A program made the position numbers and the translations under genes. Of a stretch of 64,000 bases of DNA, positions 1 through 9,412 are shown piece after piece. The notes under the pieces are model-generated. The model was not told where the DNA came from. It saw nothing but the letters and a program-made list of their open reading frames with translations, and did not search any database. Location: positions 124,253,558-124,317,557 of the forward strand of contig BTPG01000005.1 in the NCBI GenBank assembly GCA_036245525.1, in the 5' to 3' direction. Numbering within the stretch: the first letter of the stretch is position 1; each line of letters opens with the position of its first letter. The DNA comes from Semisulcospira habei. Taxonomy: Eukaryota; Mollusca; Gastropoda; Semisulcospiridae.

Positions 1-47
1 ATTATAAGATAAGCACATTATAAATACCGTAATTATTATTATTATTA
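1..47 (+). repeat. 3' tail of a CR1/L2-like LINE
   Basis: An A/T-rich tail ending in (ATT)n. The same tail recurs at about 56380-56426, at the end of a LINE fragment with recognisable reverse-transcriptase C-terminal coding sequence. Directly after it, DIRS element A resumes inside its Gag coding region, so this LINE inserted into element A and its body lies outside the window. Confidence 0.75.
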
Positions 48-56
48 CGGGACGCC

Positions 57-412
57 GTGCTAAAGAGTTGCCCCGGCATCCCCTCGACCTTCATCGCACA
101 GCTCCGCCATGCTCCTTTGGGTGGTTCTCTCTTCGGTTCTACCTGGCAAGAGGTGAAGGACTTGGCGCTCCCAGAATGGATTCCTCCCGGTTTCCAGCTT
201 CCCGCAAGGACAGGGGGTCGCGCCCTGCGGAGCTTCAGACCCATCTCCCGGCTGATTACCAGACCGTCTCCCAGGTCCAGACGTCGTGCCCCCGCCGGTC
301 GTGCCCGGCCCCCTCCAGGTCCCGGCTCCCACCTGGCCCAAGAACGCCCGGAGGCCTAGGCAGGGGAGGGCCCAGTGACGATCTATCGACGTCGCCCCCG
401 CCGATTCCTGCA
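57..412 (+). pseudogene. Gag-like protein, C-terminal fragment (DIRS A)
   Basis: The frame starting at 57 reads through a stretch matching the Gag C-terminus of elements B and D: 'QLRHAPLGG' followed by 'FGSTWQEVKDL', then a Pro/Arg-rich tail. The equivalent in B is 'QLRRAPLGGELLFGPTWQTV'. The N-terminal part is missing. Assignment as Gag rests on position upstream of the reverse transcriptase and on similarity between copies in this window; no biochemical role can be read from it. Confidence 0.6.
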
Positions 413-2200
413 GGGTCTCCAGTCGGTGGGAGGCTAGCAAGGCACAGCGACGAGTGGCGGTCACTGTTGCTGGAAGATCCTTGGATTCTCGACACAATCT
501 CAGAAGGACTTCAGGTCTCGTTTCGGGCCCCGCCTCCACTGAGACGCTCCCTACTGTGGACGCGCGTGCCAGTCGACCAGTGCAAGGTGGACGCTTTTCA
601 GGGAGAGATCGCCGCGCTGCTCCAGAAGGCCGCCACTTAAGTAGTAGCCCGACACAACTCCCCGACATTTTACAGTTGGCTCTTCGTGGTTCCAAAGCCC
701 GGTGGCAAGTGGCGACCAGTCATAGACCTCTCGGCCTTGAACAAGTTTATTGTCCTCCCTCCTTTCGCATGGAGAGAGCAAGAGCCTTACGAGCCTCGGT
801 ACAGCCTATGGACTATGCGGTCAGTCTCGACCTTTCAGATGTGTACTTACACGTTCCCATGCACCCGGCCTCTCGGTGTTACCTGCGATTCGCCTTCTGC
901 GGAGTTGTCTATCAGTTTCCTTTCAGGCGCGTACTTACACGTTCCCATTCACCCGGCCTCTCGGCGTTACCTGCGATTCGCCTTCTGCGGAGTTGTCTAT
1001 CAGTTTCGAGCCTTACCCTTCGGTCTCAACCTCAGCCCTTGGGTTTTTAATAGCATTATGGACGCCGTAGTTGCCAGAGCCAGGCAGGCTTCTTCGAGTC
1101 CTACCTCCAACTATCTTGACGACCTGCTCCTCAATAATCAGGACGCGGCCTCCCTAAAGGCGGACAGGGACACGCTTCTTCGGCTCGGGTTCATCATCAA
1201 CAAGGGGAACTCAGACTTGGTTCCGTCTCGCAGGTTTGACCACCTTGGCATGGAATTCTTGACCAACCTCAACAGGGTGCGTCTACCGGAGGCTCGGATA
1301 CAGAAGGTGGTGGCCTTAGCACACCAGGTCTCTCTAGCGGACGCAGTCCCAGCCAGGACCTGGCTCCAGCTCTTGGGTCTAATCAGTGCGGCGGCAGACC
1401 TGTTACCCCTCGGTAGGCTCCACTCGCGACCGCTACAGCTCCATTTGCTGCTCCACTGGCGTCCATCCTCGGAAGATCTCACAGCCTTGGTCCCGGTCCC
1501 GCTGTTGATCCGGCCGCATCTGCTCAGATGGACGGACCACTCTTGGTTGGCGACGGGAGGCCCACTCCTCTCCCCTCCACCTCAATTTTCCATTTGCGCG
1601 GACGCAAGCCTCGTCGGCTGGGGTGCCCACTTACTGCCGGAATTCAGCACGTCTCGGGTTGGTGGCCGTCAGACCTCCGAGTCAAGCACATCAACTGGCT
1701 GGAGTTGAAGGCAGTGTGGTTGGCGCTCATCAACTGGGAGTCCCGGCTCTCTGGCCAGGAAGTCCTGATCCTGTCCGACAATGCGACCGTGGTGGCATAT
1801 ATTCAGAAGCAAGGTGGCACTCGGTCCCCGGCCCTCTGCATGCTACTTTACCAGATCTTCCTGTTGGGCAGAGATCATGGGATTGCACTCCCGGGACACC
1901 TGAATGTTCTCGCGGATTCCCTCTCGCGGCAAGGGCAGCTCCTCCACACCGAGTGGTCCTTCCGGCCAGACATCTTCTGGATGATCTGTGCGCACTGGGA
2001 GACGCCCATGATCGACCTATTTAGCGACCAGATGGAACAAGCAGCTTTCGCTCTTTGTCTCGCCTATCCCGGACCCCCTCACTTGGGCAGTGGATGCGCT
2101 GTCAGTCTCCTGGGAGGGTCTCGTAGCCTACGCTTATCCTCCCTCAGTACTGGTGCCTAAGGTGCTCCTCAAGCTACGGGTTCCAGCACAGTCCTACTTC
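413..2200 (+). pseudogene. DIRS reverse transcriptase-RNase H (element A)
   Basis: The region opens with 'GSPVGGRLARHSDEWRSL', shared with B and D. It continues through the 'VPKPGGKWRPVIDLSALNKF' fingers motif near 686-745, the palm motif with YLDD at 1112-1123, and an RNase H domain with 'HINWLELKAVWLALINWE' near 1690-1740 and 'LSDNATVVAYIQKQGGTRS' after it. The catalytic YLDD survives. A stop near 640, a frameshift near 762 and an 88-bp tandem duplication (about 841-1016) break the frame. The enzyme family copies element RNA to DNA. Confidence 0.88.
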
Positions 2201-2239
2201 TTGTCGTCCCGTTCAGTTGGAACAGGAGTTGGACGACAG

Positions 2240-3384
2240 ATTTTTTGAACCTCACCACCGAACCTCCTCTCCGGCTCCCCATGCCTCGGATGCTGAAGCA
2301 GCCCAGGCAGAATCTCTTCCACCCTTGCCGGATAGACTTCTTCTTCACGCCTGGCGGTTGTGCGGCAAGCCCTCACAGCACTAGGTTTCTCGAATGCAGC
2401 AGTGGAGGCGATCGCGGCAGCCCGCAGACCATCCACCCACCGGGTGTACAAAGGAAAGTAGAGGGTCCTACAGTCCTGGTGCACCATGCCTCAGCTGGCT
2501 GAGTTCTTTTTGTGGCTGTTCTGTGAGCAGAACTTGGTCCCGATCACGCTCAGAGGTTACCTCTCAATGATTGCAAACACTTATCGGCACTTAGGCCTAC
2601 CAGACCCGGGAGCGTGTAAGGACCTCTCAGACTTGATGTCCCATTTCGACCTCCAGCACCCAGTCACTCGCTCTCATTCCGCGCTGGGACCTCCTGTGGG
2701 TGTTAACCTGGTTGTACTCCAGTCGGTTCGAGCCTCTTCCCTTGGCCCACCTCGCGGACGTGACTAGGAAGACCTGCTTCCTCTTGGCCCTCGCCACAGC
2801 GGCCAGAGTGAGTGAGCTGCATGCTCTTACAGTAGACCCAGTCTGCATGCAGTTCAGGACCGACGGATCAGTTCAACTCCTGACCAATCCTTCCTTCTTG
2901 GCCAAGAATAGACTCCCCGTGGCTGCACCCCAGGTGTTGAGTCTTCGCCTGCTCACGCGATTTGACCAGTCCCAGACTTCCCGACTGCAGGACCCAGTAC
3001 GAGCATTGAAAGTCTACCTGCGCAGAGTGAAGCCCATCAGGAGAGGCCACTCTCGCCTCTTCCTGCCCTTGGCCCCAGGCCGAGCTGACATTTCCACCCA
3101 GACGATCTCGTCCTGGTTGCGATGGGTCATCCCCTCCGCAAACAAAAGATATCTCCCCACAGGGCGCCAAGAGAATGCGGATACGGGCTCACGAAGTCAG
3201 AGCGGTTGCCGCCAGCGTTGCGTTCGACCGCAACTGCGCAGTCGGAGACATCGTTGCGGCGGACAGGTGGGGAGCAGAGTCCACCTTCGCCCGCTTCTAT
3301 CTCCAAGACCTCTCCGGCCAACAAGAGAACCTGGCCTCTTGGCAGCACAACACTCCCTCCGAGCGCCTCAGGCGCCATAGGTAA
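2240..3384 (+). pseudogene. DIRS tyrosine recombinase (element A)
   Basis: N-terminal core-binding part at about 2486-2700 ('QLAEFFLWLFCEQNLVPIT'). The catalytic domain carries 'RKTCFLLALATAARVSELHA' (first catalytic Arg) at about 2765-2825, then 'RIRAHEVRAVAASVAFDRN' (His-x-x-Arg) after 3178 and 'FARFYLQDLSG' (nucleophile Tyr) near 3285-3320. The frame shifts near 2700 and 3160. Recombinases of this family integrate a circular DNA intermediate without target-site duplication. This copy cannot make a full protein. Confidence 0.88.
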
Positions 3385-3487
3385 CTCAACTGAAATCGTC
3401 GGGAGGTTGCCCCTCGAAGCTAAGCTTATACTATAGCCGTGGCAGGTTTTTGGGGCGGCACCCTCCTCCTTTTCATTATTCTTCCAT

Positions 3488-3592
3488 TTAGTAATGCCAT
3501 CGGTATGGATTTTGAGGAAACAAATGTATTTTTCTCTAAAAGATATTTGTTCGAAAAATACTTACCGATGGCATCACTCAGAGGGCCCTCCC
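3488..3592 (+). repeat. Internal complementary region of DIRS A
   Basis: A palindrome-like block starting TAATGCCATCGGTA and ending TACTTACCGATGGCATCAC. Its first half is complementary to a DIRS left outer end (compare 3840-3875). Its second half is complementary to the right outer end at about 3785-3836. This is the internal complementary region expected of DIRS elements. Confidence 0.75.
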
Positions 3593-3836
3593 ACCTACTC
3601 CGCTTGCCGCCACTGCGCTAAGTGTAAGACTGGCGGGAATGCACGACTCATATGACCGGATGGAGGGAGGGGAGACTACCCAGCCACTTGGTTACAACTC
3701 CCTAGAGTTGCGGCCCTTGTCGTGTAGGTATACACAGAGGGTCTTAGGCTGAAATCGATAAGCTAAAGGGTATATTCCATTTAGTAATGCCATCGGTAGA
3801 TATTTTTTAAAAAATATCTTTTAGAGAAAAATACAT
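3593..3836 (+). repeat. Right terminal repeat of DIRS A
   Basis: Sequence after the internal complementary region, related to the right terminal repeats of D (36036-36300) and B. It ends with GCCATCGGTA and an A/T-rich fold-back edge that runs directly into the left edge of element B. Confidence 0.65.
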
Positions 3837-3938
3837 TTGTTTCCTCAAAACACATTACCGATGGCATTACTGTAAGGAAATGTTACCTAGCTAGCCTAAT
3901 TTTAGCCAAAATTTGGTTGTGTACGTATATGGGAGTGT
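3837..3938 (+). repeat. Left terminal repeat of DIRS B, outer part
   Basis: Reads inverted relative to 12270-12350: ATTACCGATGGCATTACTG, then sequence containing TTTTAGCCAAAATTTGGTTG, then GTGTACGTATATGGGAGTGT. The remainder of the repeat resumes at 6478. Confidence 0.8.
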
Positions 3939-4144
3939 GAATCAATGAATCTTTATTTTACAACGGTGAAGATATTAACAGAGTCAGTGACTATGTCATT
4001 TTTCGTACCTGCCGTTGCTACAACTACGACTAACTAAGTACAAAATATACATTAAAAAAGAGACATCAAAGCACAGTAATACAAAATAGATAGGCCACTA
4101 AACACAAACACGCGCATACGCCGCGAACAAACGCACTCACTCGT

Positions 4145-4146
<2 letters not shown>

Positions 4147-4184
<38 letters not shown>
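4147..4184. repeat. (CA)n microsatellite
   Basis: Uninterrupted CA dinucleotides inside the 3' part of the LINE. Confidence 0.95.
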
Positions 4185-4188
<4 letters not shown>

Positions 4189-4261
4189 ATACACATGATT
4201 GTTAGAATATACACATACATTCGTGTGTCTACAAATAACTAGATATTATTATTTGAGTAAT

Positions 4262-4440
4262 GTCAGATACCTATAAAGACTTGCCTTAAAACGAGATAAT
4301 GTCGGAGTGGCTTTAACGTGATGTGGGAGTGAGTTCCACAGTGTGGAACCCGCAAATGACAAAGTAGATTTAAATATATCTATTCGTGGTTTTGGAACAT
4401 GTTCCCATAGCAGGAATCTGATTTTTTAAACAACTCTGTT
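4262..4440 (-). pseudogene. LINE reverse transcriptase C-terminal remnant
   Basis: Minus-strand translation gives 'FAGSTLWNSLPHHVKATPTL' followed by 'SRFKASLYRYL', the typical C-terminal tail of CR1/Jockey/L2-type LINE polymerases. It lies directly 3' of the endonuclease ORF, so an internal deletion removed the catalytic domain. Confidence 0.7.
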
Positions 4441-4598
4441 AGATATTCTGGAGCGCTATGGTTCCACACTTTAAACATCAGTACCCCTTTGTTATATTTA
4501 AAATGATTTTGAAGGGGCAGGAATCCAGCTTTACTGAGTTTTTCCTCGGTCGTCAAGTGCGGGTCGGGAAGAATTAATTTTGCTGCTTTTTAAATTCA

Positions 4599-5537
4599 TC
4601 AAAGTTCTTTTTCTCTTTTTAGGTCATTTTGCACCGACATGGCATGCATTATTTCTTTTGTCAGCCAAGGGGGAAGTATCTCACTCTTTACTCTTTTTGT
4701 TCTAATCGGCGCATGTCTGTCTAATACTCCAAGGAATAATCTGTACCAAGTGGACAGCGCAATATTTGGATCATCTGTGAGAAGAACCTCATCAAAAGGA
4801 GTGTTATTAAGATCGTGTAGAAACTCATTACGACTGAAATGCTTAAACGACCTGTAGGTTGTTGTGGTATGACGATGTTTCTTTAATTTGGGGAGTTTTA
4901 TAGACCAGCAACAAATCACGGGGCAGTGGTCACTAACACTAAGATCTGAGACACTAACGTCGGACACCGCCTGCGGTTTGTTTGTATAGACATGGTCAAT
5001 GAGAGTAGAGCTCGCGGCGGTAATTCTGGTGGGAGATTTAACTAGCTGTACTAGGCCAAATAAAGAAAATGTAGTGTCCCATGCGGGATGGGGTTTAAGC
5101 ATATCTATATTAAAGTCACCAAGAAGAATGACGTCATTTTGCCCTTTATACACTTTGTCTAGGTTAGTAGTAAAATTGTCATACCACTCGAAGTTAGACG
5201 CCGGATTGCGGTAAAGAAAACCAACAAATGACGGTGAGCAGTACGGGCTTTTGACCTCAATCCACACACACTCTACTTCAGCCGTTTCTAAGTCTTTACG
5301 CCTACGGACTAAGTGTTCGATAGAGTGATGAATGTATACAGCAATGCCTGTTTGACCGTGACAGGAGGAATCTCTTCTCATGATACTAAAATTAGAAATT
5401 TTCACGGCATCATCACTGATATTTGAATTTAGGCGTGACTCGGTAAGACCGAAAATGTCGAACGGTGTGGGACTGTTAAGAAACGCCGACATGTCAGATA
5501 CCTTATTATAAAGATGGAAAACGTTGAGGTGACCCAC
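4599..5537 (-). CDS. LINE AP-like endonuclease domain
   Basis: A 312-residue open frame. It shows the order expected of a LINE apurinic-like endonuclease: 'FGLTESRLNSNISD' (catalytic Glu in TES), 'VILLGDFNIDM' (GDFN motif), 'STLIDHVYTNK' (IDH motif) and 'VSVSDLSVSDHCPV' (SDH motif). The family nicks target DNA to prime reverse transcription. A C-terminal linker follows ('RSFKHFSRNEFLHDLNN'), after which the reverse transcriptase should start but is absent. The Met at 5537 is simply the first in frame; upstream sequence could encode more. All core motifs look intact, but without its polymerase the element cannot mobilise itself. Confidence 0.85.
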   Translation of the reverse strand: MGHLNVFHLYNKVSDMSAFLNSPTPFDIFGLTESRLNSNISDDAVKISNFSIMRRDSSCHGQTGIAVYIHHSIEHLVRRRKDLETAEVECVWIEVKSPYCSPSFVGFLYRNPASNFEWYDNFTTNLDKVYKGQNDVILLGDFNIDMLKPHPAWDTTFSLFGLVQLVKSPTRITAASSTLIDHVYTNKPQAVSDVSVSDLSVSDHCPVICCWSIKLPKLKKHRHTTTTYRSFKHFSRNEFLHDLNNTPFDEVLLTDDPNIALSTWYRLFLGVLDRHAPIRTKRVKSEILPPWLTKEIMHAMSVQNDLKREKEL

Positions 5538-6279
5538 TCATAATTTATGTTCTTTTTGTTTGCCTCTAGCCATGAGTATTTCGCTAACAGCTGTATTTTG
5601 TTTCACAATAAAATAGCAACTGCAATAGCGGTGGTTGAGCAAACGTCAATCAAAGATGGAAAGCCAATGTAAAGAGAAAACAAAACAATCAAAGAAAACA
5701 ATAACGTATGAAGACAAAAAATTAATGTGATAATCAAACGTTCAGGAATTACAAGAGCTGAGCGTTGCAAAAGAAAATTAAAAAAAAAAATAAAAAAAAA
5801 ACTCTCCCACAACTGAAGTGTATACGGGAAGTATCAATGTACGCTACCCTGATGGAGCAATGTCAAAAATACTCCACGTCTGTTTAGGAATTGTTTGTGT
5901 TGCCGCGGATAAATACATGCAACGACGACGAAAACAGAACCCTTACGCCGCGGAGCACTCACAATAAGACAAATCGCTGTAAATAAAACAGTCCATCAGT
6001 GTTCACAGTCAAATTTCCTGCAATGTCTATAGTACGGCTTAATAAACGCCGATTTAGGTGAGAACGCTTAAATAAAGTTTCGACACGGAGGTGCTCAGTG
6101 GAATGTAAGTGAAAGCGCTACCCTAACGCAGCGTTCACTTAAGACACTCAGTCTAGTCCGCAAAGAATGTGAGAGAAGTCCAGAAGTCCGGGCAAGTCAG
6201 TCGTGTATCGACAGAAGCTATGGAGATACGGCACCATACACACTTTTATCGTGCAGTACTAAAGGTACTAATTTACACT

Positions 6280-6470
6280 CGTGAGAAACACAGATGTGAG
6301 TGTAACCTGCATGAGGCATCTATCCTTACGAGCACATGCACCTGCAGGAGCTCATGAGGATCTATGTCTCTTGCATTTGAGGCTTGTAGATGGCATGTGG
6401 TATTTATCCTCATGAGCCCGTGCATGTGCAGGGGCTCACGAGGATCCATGCCTCTTGCATTTGAACAGGT
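6280..6470. repeat. Fold-back family 4, two units
   Basis: Two related blocks, each with a short dyad around GCATGTGCAGGGGCTCACGA and ending in CATGCCTCTTGCATTTGA or a close variant. Similar dyads occur at 14245-14320, 46635-46719, 59470-59525 and 59640-59705. No coding potential. Confidence 0.6.
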
Positions 6471-6477
6471 AATCGCC

Positions 6478-6590
6478 GAGTGTTGGCAGGCAAGGGGCAC
6501 CATAGCCTAGGCAGTAACCCGAGTAGCCTCCCTTCCGTCCCATCCGGGTACGAGCTCACCGGATACTCACCAGTTAGTTTCTTAGCTAGC
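6478..6590 (+). repeat. Left terminal repeat of DIRS B, inner part
   Basis: GTGTTGGCAGGCAAGGGG onward, inverted match to about 12160-12275. It restores continuity with 3837-3938 when the intervening LINE is removed. Confidence 0.8.
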
Positions 6591-6890
6591 CTGTTGACGG
6601 TTGTGTTCGTACGTCGCTCTTCGGATCTTACTGTGTGGATGTGACCGGTCGTCTTGTGACTTGACCTGAACTGTTCTTGGACTGTGTTGGCGCTTGGCTG
6701 CGCGGATTGTGCTAGCTTGGAGGGTGGAACTTACTTGGACTGTGCCTTGAGCTGTTTCGAACTTTCGGCTGTGCTTCGTGCATTGGACTTAGCGTGCCTG
6801 TGGATCACCTCGACCCGGGGTGGTGACTGAGAGTCCCTTGGCGCCTTAGGACGTTGCTTCAACCGGCGTGGGTTTGCTTCTCGCACCGTT

Positions 6891-7071
6891 ATGGCCAGGT
6901 AAAACCTCGGTTACTGCCCTTGACCGGCGCTCAGGGGAAGGGAAGAGCGCCGGGCGGCAGCACGCTCTGTGCACTTGATTGAGTTCGTTCTCACCCTTGC
7001 GCGCGTAATTATTGATGCGCGGCCTCGGAGGCCACGCTCGTTCGTCTTTCATTGTTGCCTCTGTGTTGCAG
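6891..7071 (+). other. 5' coding exon and spliceosomal intron of DIRS B
   Basis: ATGGCCAG at 6891-6898 is followed by donor GTAAAACC. The acceptor GTGTTGCAG ends at 7071, giving an intron 6899-7071 (173 bp). Splicing joins AG to T, giving Met-Ala-Ser-Tyr-Gln-Val-Arg-Thr-Cys-Thr-Arg-Cys. The same arrangement is present at 20334-20513, 30389-30545 and on the minus strand at 45287-45136. Confidence 0.78.
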
Positions 7072-8067
7072 TTACCAGGTCCGTACCTGCACGCGCTGTG
7101 GCGAATTTCAGTGGCCACACATCCCTGTGCTGTATGCGCCCCCTGGCTGGAAGAGAGATGGTCCCAGCTGTGGGGATTCTACCGCTGTGAACACCCGACA
7201 CCTACCCGAGAAAGGCCTTCGGCTCCCGCTCAGACTACCACGGATGGGTCCATTAAATTTCCCATGACTGTGATGACTTGGGCCAGTCCAACTACTACCG
7301 GGCAGACGCCAGCGCACGCACTTACGGCGGTCATAGCCCCGGACCAGACGGCGGAACGCAAAATGGAAAGGAAGAAGGTGGCACGCTCAGTGCTTCGGGA
7401 AGAGAGGCACGAGGCGCACATGCGATGGGATCCCGCCTCTCGAGACTACGAACGCTCGGCTTCCCGATCGCAGGTCAGGTACAAGCTTCCACGGCCAGAC
7501 AAGCTGCCTACACGGATTGGCGCCAGCTCGCTACACAGAGTAAAGCGACACGAGCCGGGTGCATCCAGGGACCGCGAGCCACACAGGACTGCTGCACGTT
7601 CAACATCACGATCCCAGGTCAGTGATGATGTACCACGACCACACGCTCCGATTGTGAAGATGAGGGCACGCCCCAGACACAGTGTTGAGAGGCGAGAGCT
7701 GACCCCACGACGGGACCTCGAGCCCCACCCACGATGCGTCCGTTCGCCTTCACGACGTCAGGTCAGTGAGTTTCTGACACGGTCGGACAGTTCGCATGAC
7801 TTCAGAAACGCTCGCTCGCTGCACAGAGACAAGAGGCAGGAGACGAGCACACGACGACCTACCAGTACCGATGGGCCGCTACGCGATGGGAGGACCGGGT
7901 CCACTACTGCTCCTCGTCGCCGCTCGAGTTCGCGGGTCTGGCCGCCGAGTCTGCACTCTTCCTCCCGGGCTGCACTGGACAGCCGTCGCCCTAGGCGGAA
8001 GGCTGGAGACAAGGTACGCCCTACTACCGCGGCGCTTGCTGTGATGAATAGACGCCATCCGCACTGA
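7072..8067 (+). pseudogene. Gag-like N-terminal ORF with Cys module and RS repeats (DIRS B)
   Basis: After the intron the protein begins 'QVRTCTRCGEFQWP', the start of a Cys/His-rich module that is complete in element C. Here a deletion removes the middle (His and following CxxC) and shifts the frame; the frame from about 7115 to 8067 resumes at 'HPCAVCAPWLEERWSQLWGF'. Then come three to four tandem units of about 49 residues (147-bp DNA units near 7404, 7550, 7697, 7841). They are rich in Arg, Ser and His, each carrying 'SRSQV' or 'SRRQV' and 'EPH'. A basic RS-rich region would suit RNA binding, but that is inference. Confidence 0.6.
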
Positions 8068-8213
8068 GACTCCCGCTCGAGACCTTCCCGTTCTCCACTT
8101 CTCAGCCGCTCCCCTCGTGACCGCCGGTCTTCCCCTAGCAGCTCGGCCTCTTCGCACAGGACCCCGCGTGACCCCCCGGCGTCCCACCACTCGAGGCTTC
8201 GCTACAGCTGAAG

Positions 8214-9412
8214 ATGCCCCATTCCAGCGCTGCTTCTTCTGCTCGTATGGCTGCCACCGCCCCTGCGCTCACCCGTCGTTTGGATGAGTTTGCCGCCCCT
8301 GACCCTCCCGCACGCACGACGGACGACTCCATCAGCTTGGCGCCAGGGAACTCCGTTTCGGCCTTGCTCGACGATGACAGCGCCTCCCCTTCCCGACGCT
8401 TGCGTTCCCGAGATGATATGGATTCGCCTGCAGCTACGATGAGCCATAGGATGGGGACTCTTCGGCCTTGGACGAAGCTGCTTGCCTTATCGCGTTGTGT
8501 CTTCCCTCCTTCTCCCCCCGTCAAGAAGAGAGCCTCAGCCTTCGTGGACGCCGACCGCCAGGCCAAGCGCTTTAAGTCTCTTCCTCAACCGCCTGGTTTC
8601 CGGGACCTACGCGATACCTTCTCCACCCACCTCCTACAGGGCTCCCTGGGCGACGCCAGCTTCTTCTCCAACGCCAGGTGGCCGGCCGAACATGACCATT
8701 GCCTTCTGTCAAAGGTGGTACACGGGACATTCACAGAACTTCGCCTGCCCACTTCTGGAGGTGGACCCTCCGGCGCTTTCCTGTGCTGGTACGCTTCGCC
8801 GGCCTGAATCCACTCCTAGACTTGCACCGACTGCTGCCCTCATCCACAATTCCATGGCCGCTGCGGGGTTCCTGGACTTGGTGATGCAGGCCATCGTCCG
8901 TCGTGTTGAGGAGGCCTGGAATCCTGCCATCTCGCCGTTTTTGGCCAACTTCCTCGCCTTGGCAGTTTCCAGCAACCAGGCCGCTTACCACACCGCTGTC
9001 AACGCCATGGCCGCAGCTGCGAACTGCGATCTGATGCGCCGAGGTGCCGTTCTGCATGCTTGCTCGCTGCCGATCAAGTTCAAGAATCAGCTACGCCGGG
9101 CGCCTCTTGGTGGAGAACTCCTTTTCGGCCCCACCTGGCAGACCGTCAAGGAGGCTAACAAGGACTTGTGGCCCAGTCGCGTTGCTCCAGCCCGCTTTCG
9201 GACAGCACCCAGGGCCGTGGGTCGAGCCCTGCGTTCCGTCAGACCTTCCTCTCGCCCCTTCACCAGTCATGGTCATCTCCCCACCTGGGACCCGGCTTTT
9301 GCTCGCCACCGCACGCTCCCTGCCCCCCCCCCCCCCTCCACCGACGTCCCTGCCCCTTCTTGGCCTAGACCTGCCCGCCGTCCCGTCGGGCGAGGCAGGG
9401 CCCGCTGACTGC
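8214..9412 (+). pseudogene. Gag-like core protein (DIRS B)
   Basis: The first frame (8214-8807) holds 'KRASAFVDADRQAKRFKSLP' and 'GFRDLRDTFSTHLLQGSLGD'. After a frameshift near 8700-8790 the next frame (to 9408) holds 'NQAAYHTAVNAMAAAANCDL', 'QLRRAPLGGELLFGPTWQTV' and a Pro-rich C-terminus ending in 'RPVGRGRAR'. The same blocks occur in D at 31905-32560 and in A at 57-200. It is Gag by position. The Pro-rich linker corresponds to a long poly-C tract in D. Confidence 0.65.

Larger units (their letters stand above)
48..3836 (+). mobile_element. DIRS-like retrotransposon A (5' part outside window)
   Basis: Order along the element is Gag C-terminus, reverse transcriptase plus RNase H, tyrosine recombinase, internal complementary region (3488-3592), then right terminal repeat to about 3836. 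This is the layout of the DIRS order of tyrosine-recombinase retrotransposons. All reading frames carry frameshifts, so the copy is dead. The left end is cut by a LINE and the window edge. The right end abuts the left end of element B. Confidence 0.85.
3939..6477 (-). mobile_element. CR1/Jockey-like LINE, internally deleted
   Basis: Read on the minus strand it has an upstream region, an endonuclease ORF (5537-4599), a short remnant of the reverse-transcriptase C-terminus (about 4440-4262), a CA/TG microsatellite, an AATAAA signal and an end reading GATTCATTGATTC. The same 3' end recurs near 53587-53620. GAGTGT occurs at both junctions (3933-3938 and 6478-6483), a likely target-site duplication, and the flanks are contiguous halves of the DIRS B terminal repeat. 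Most of the reverse transcriptase is missing. Clade is inferred. Confidence 0.8.

Noticed and set aside
7012..7114. Start codon at 7012 as the true Gag start in DIRS B.
   Set aside because: It lies inside the conserved intron and in a frame that misses the CTRC motif; the spliced ATG at 6891 is supported by three other copies.
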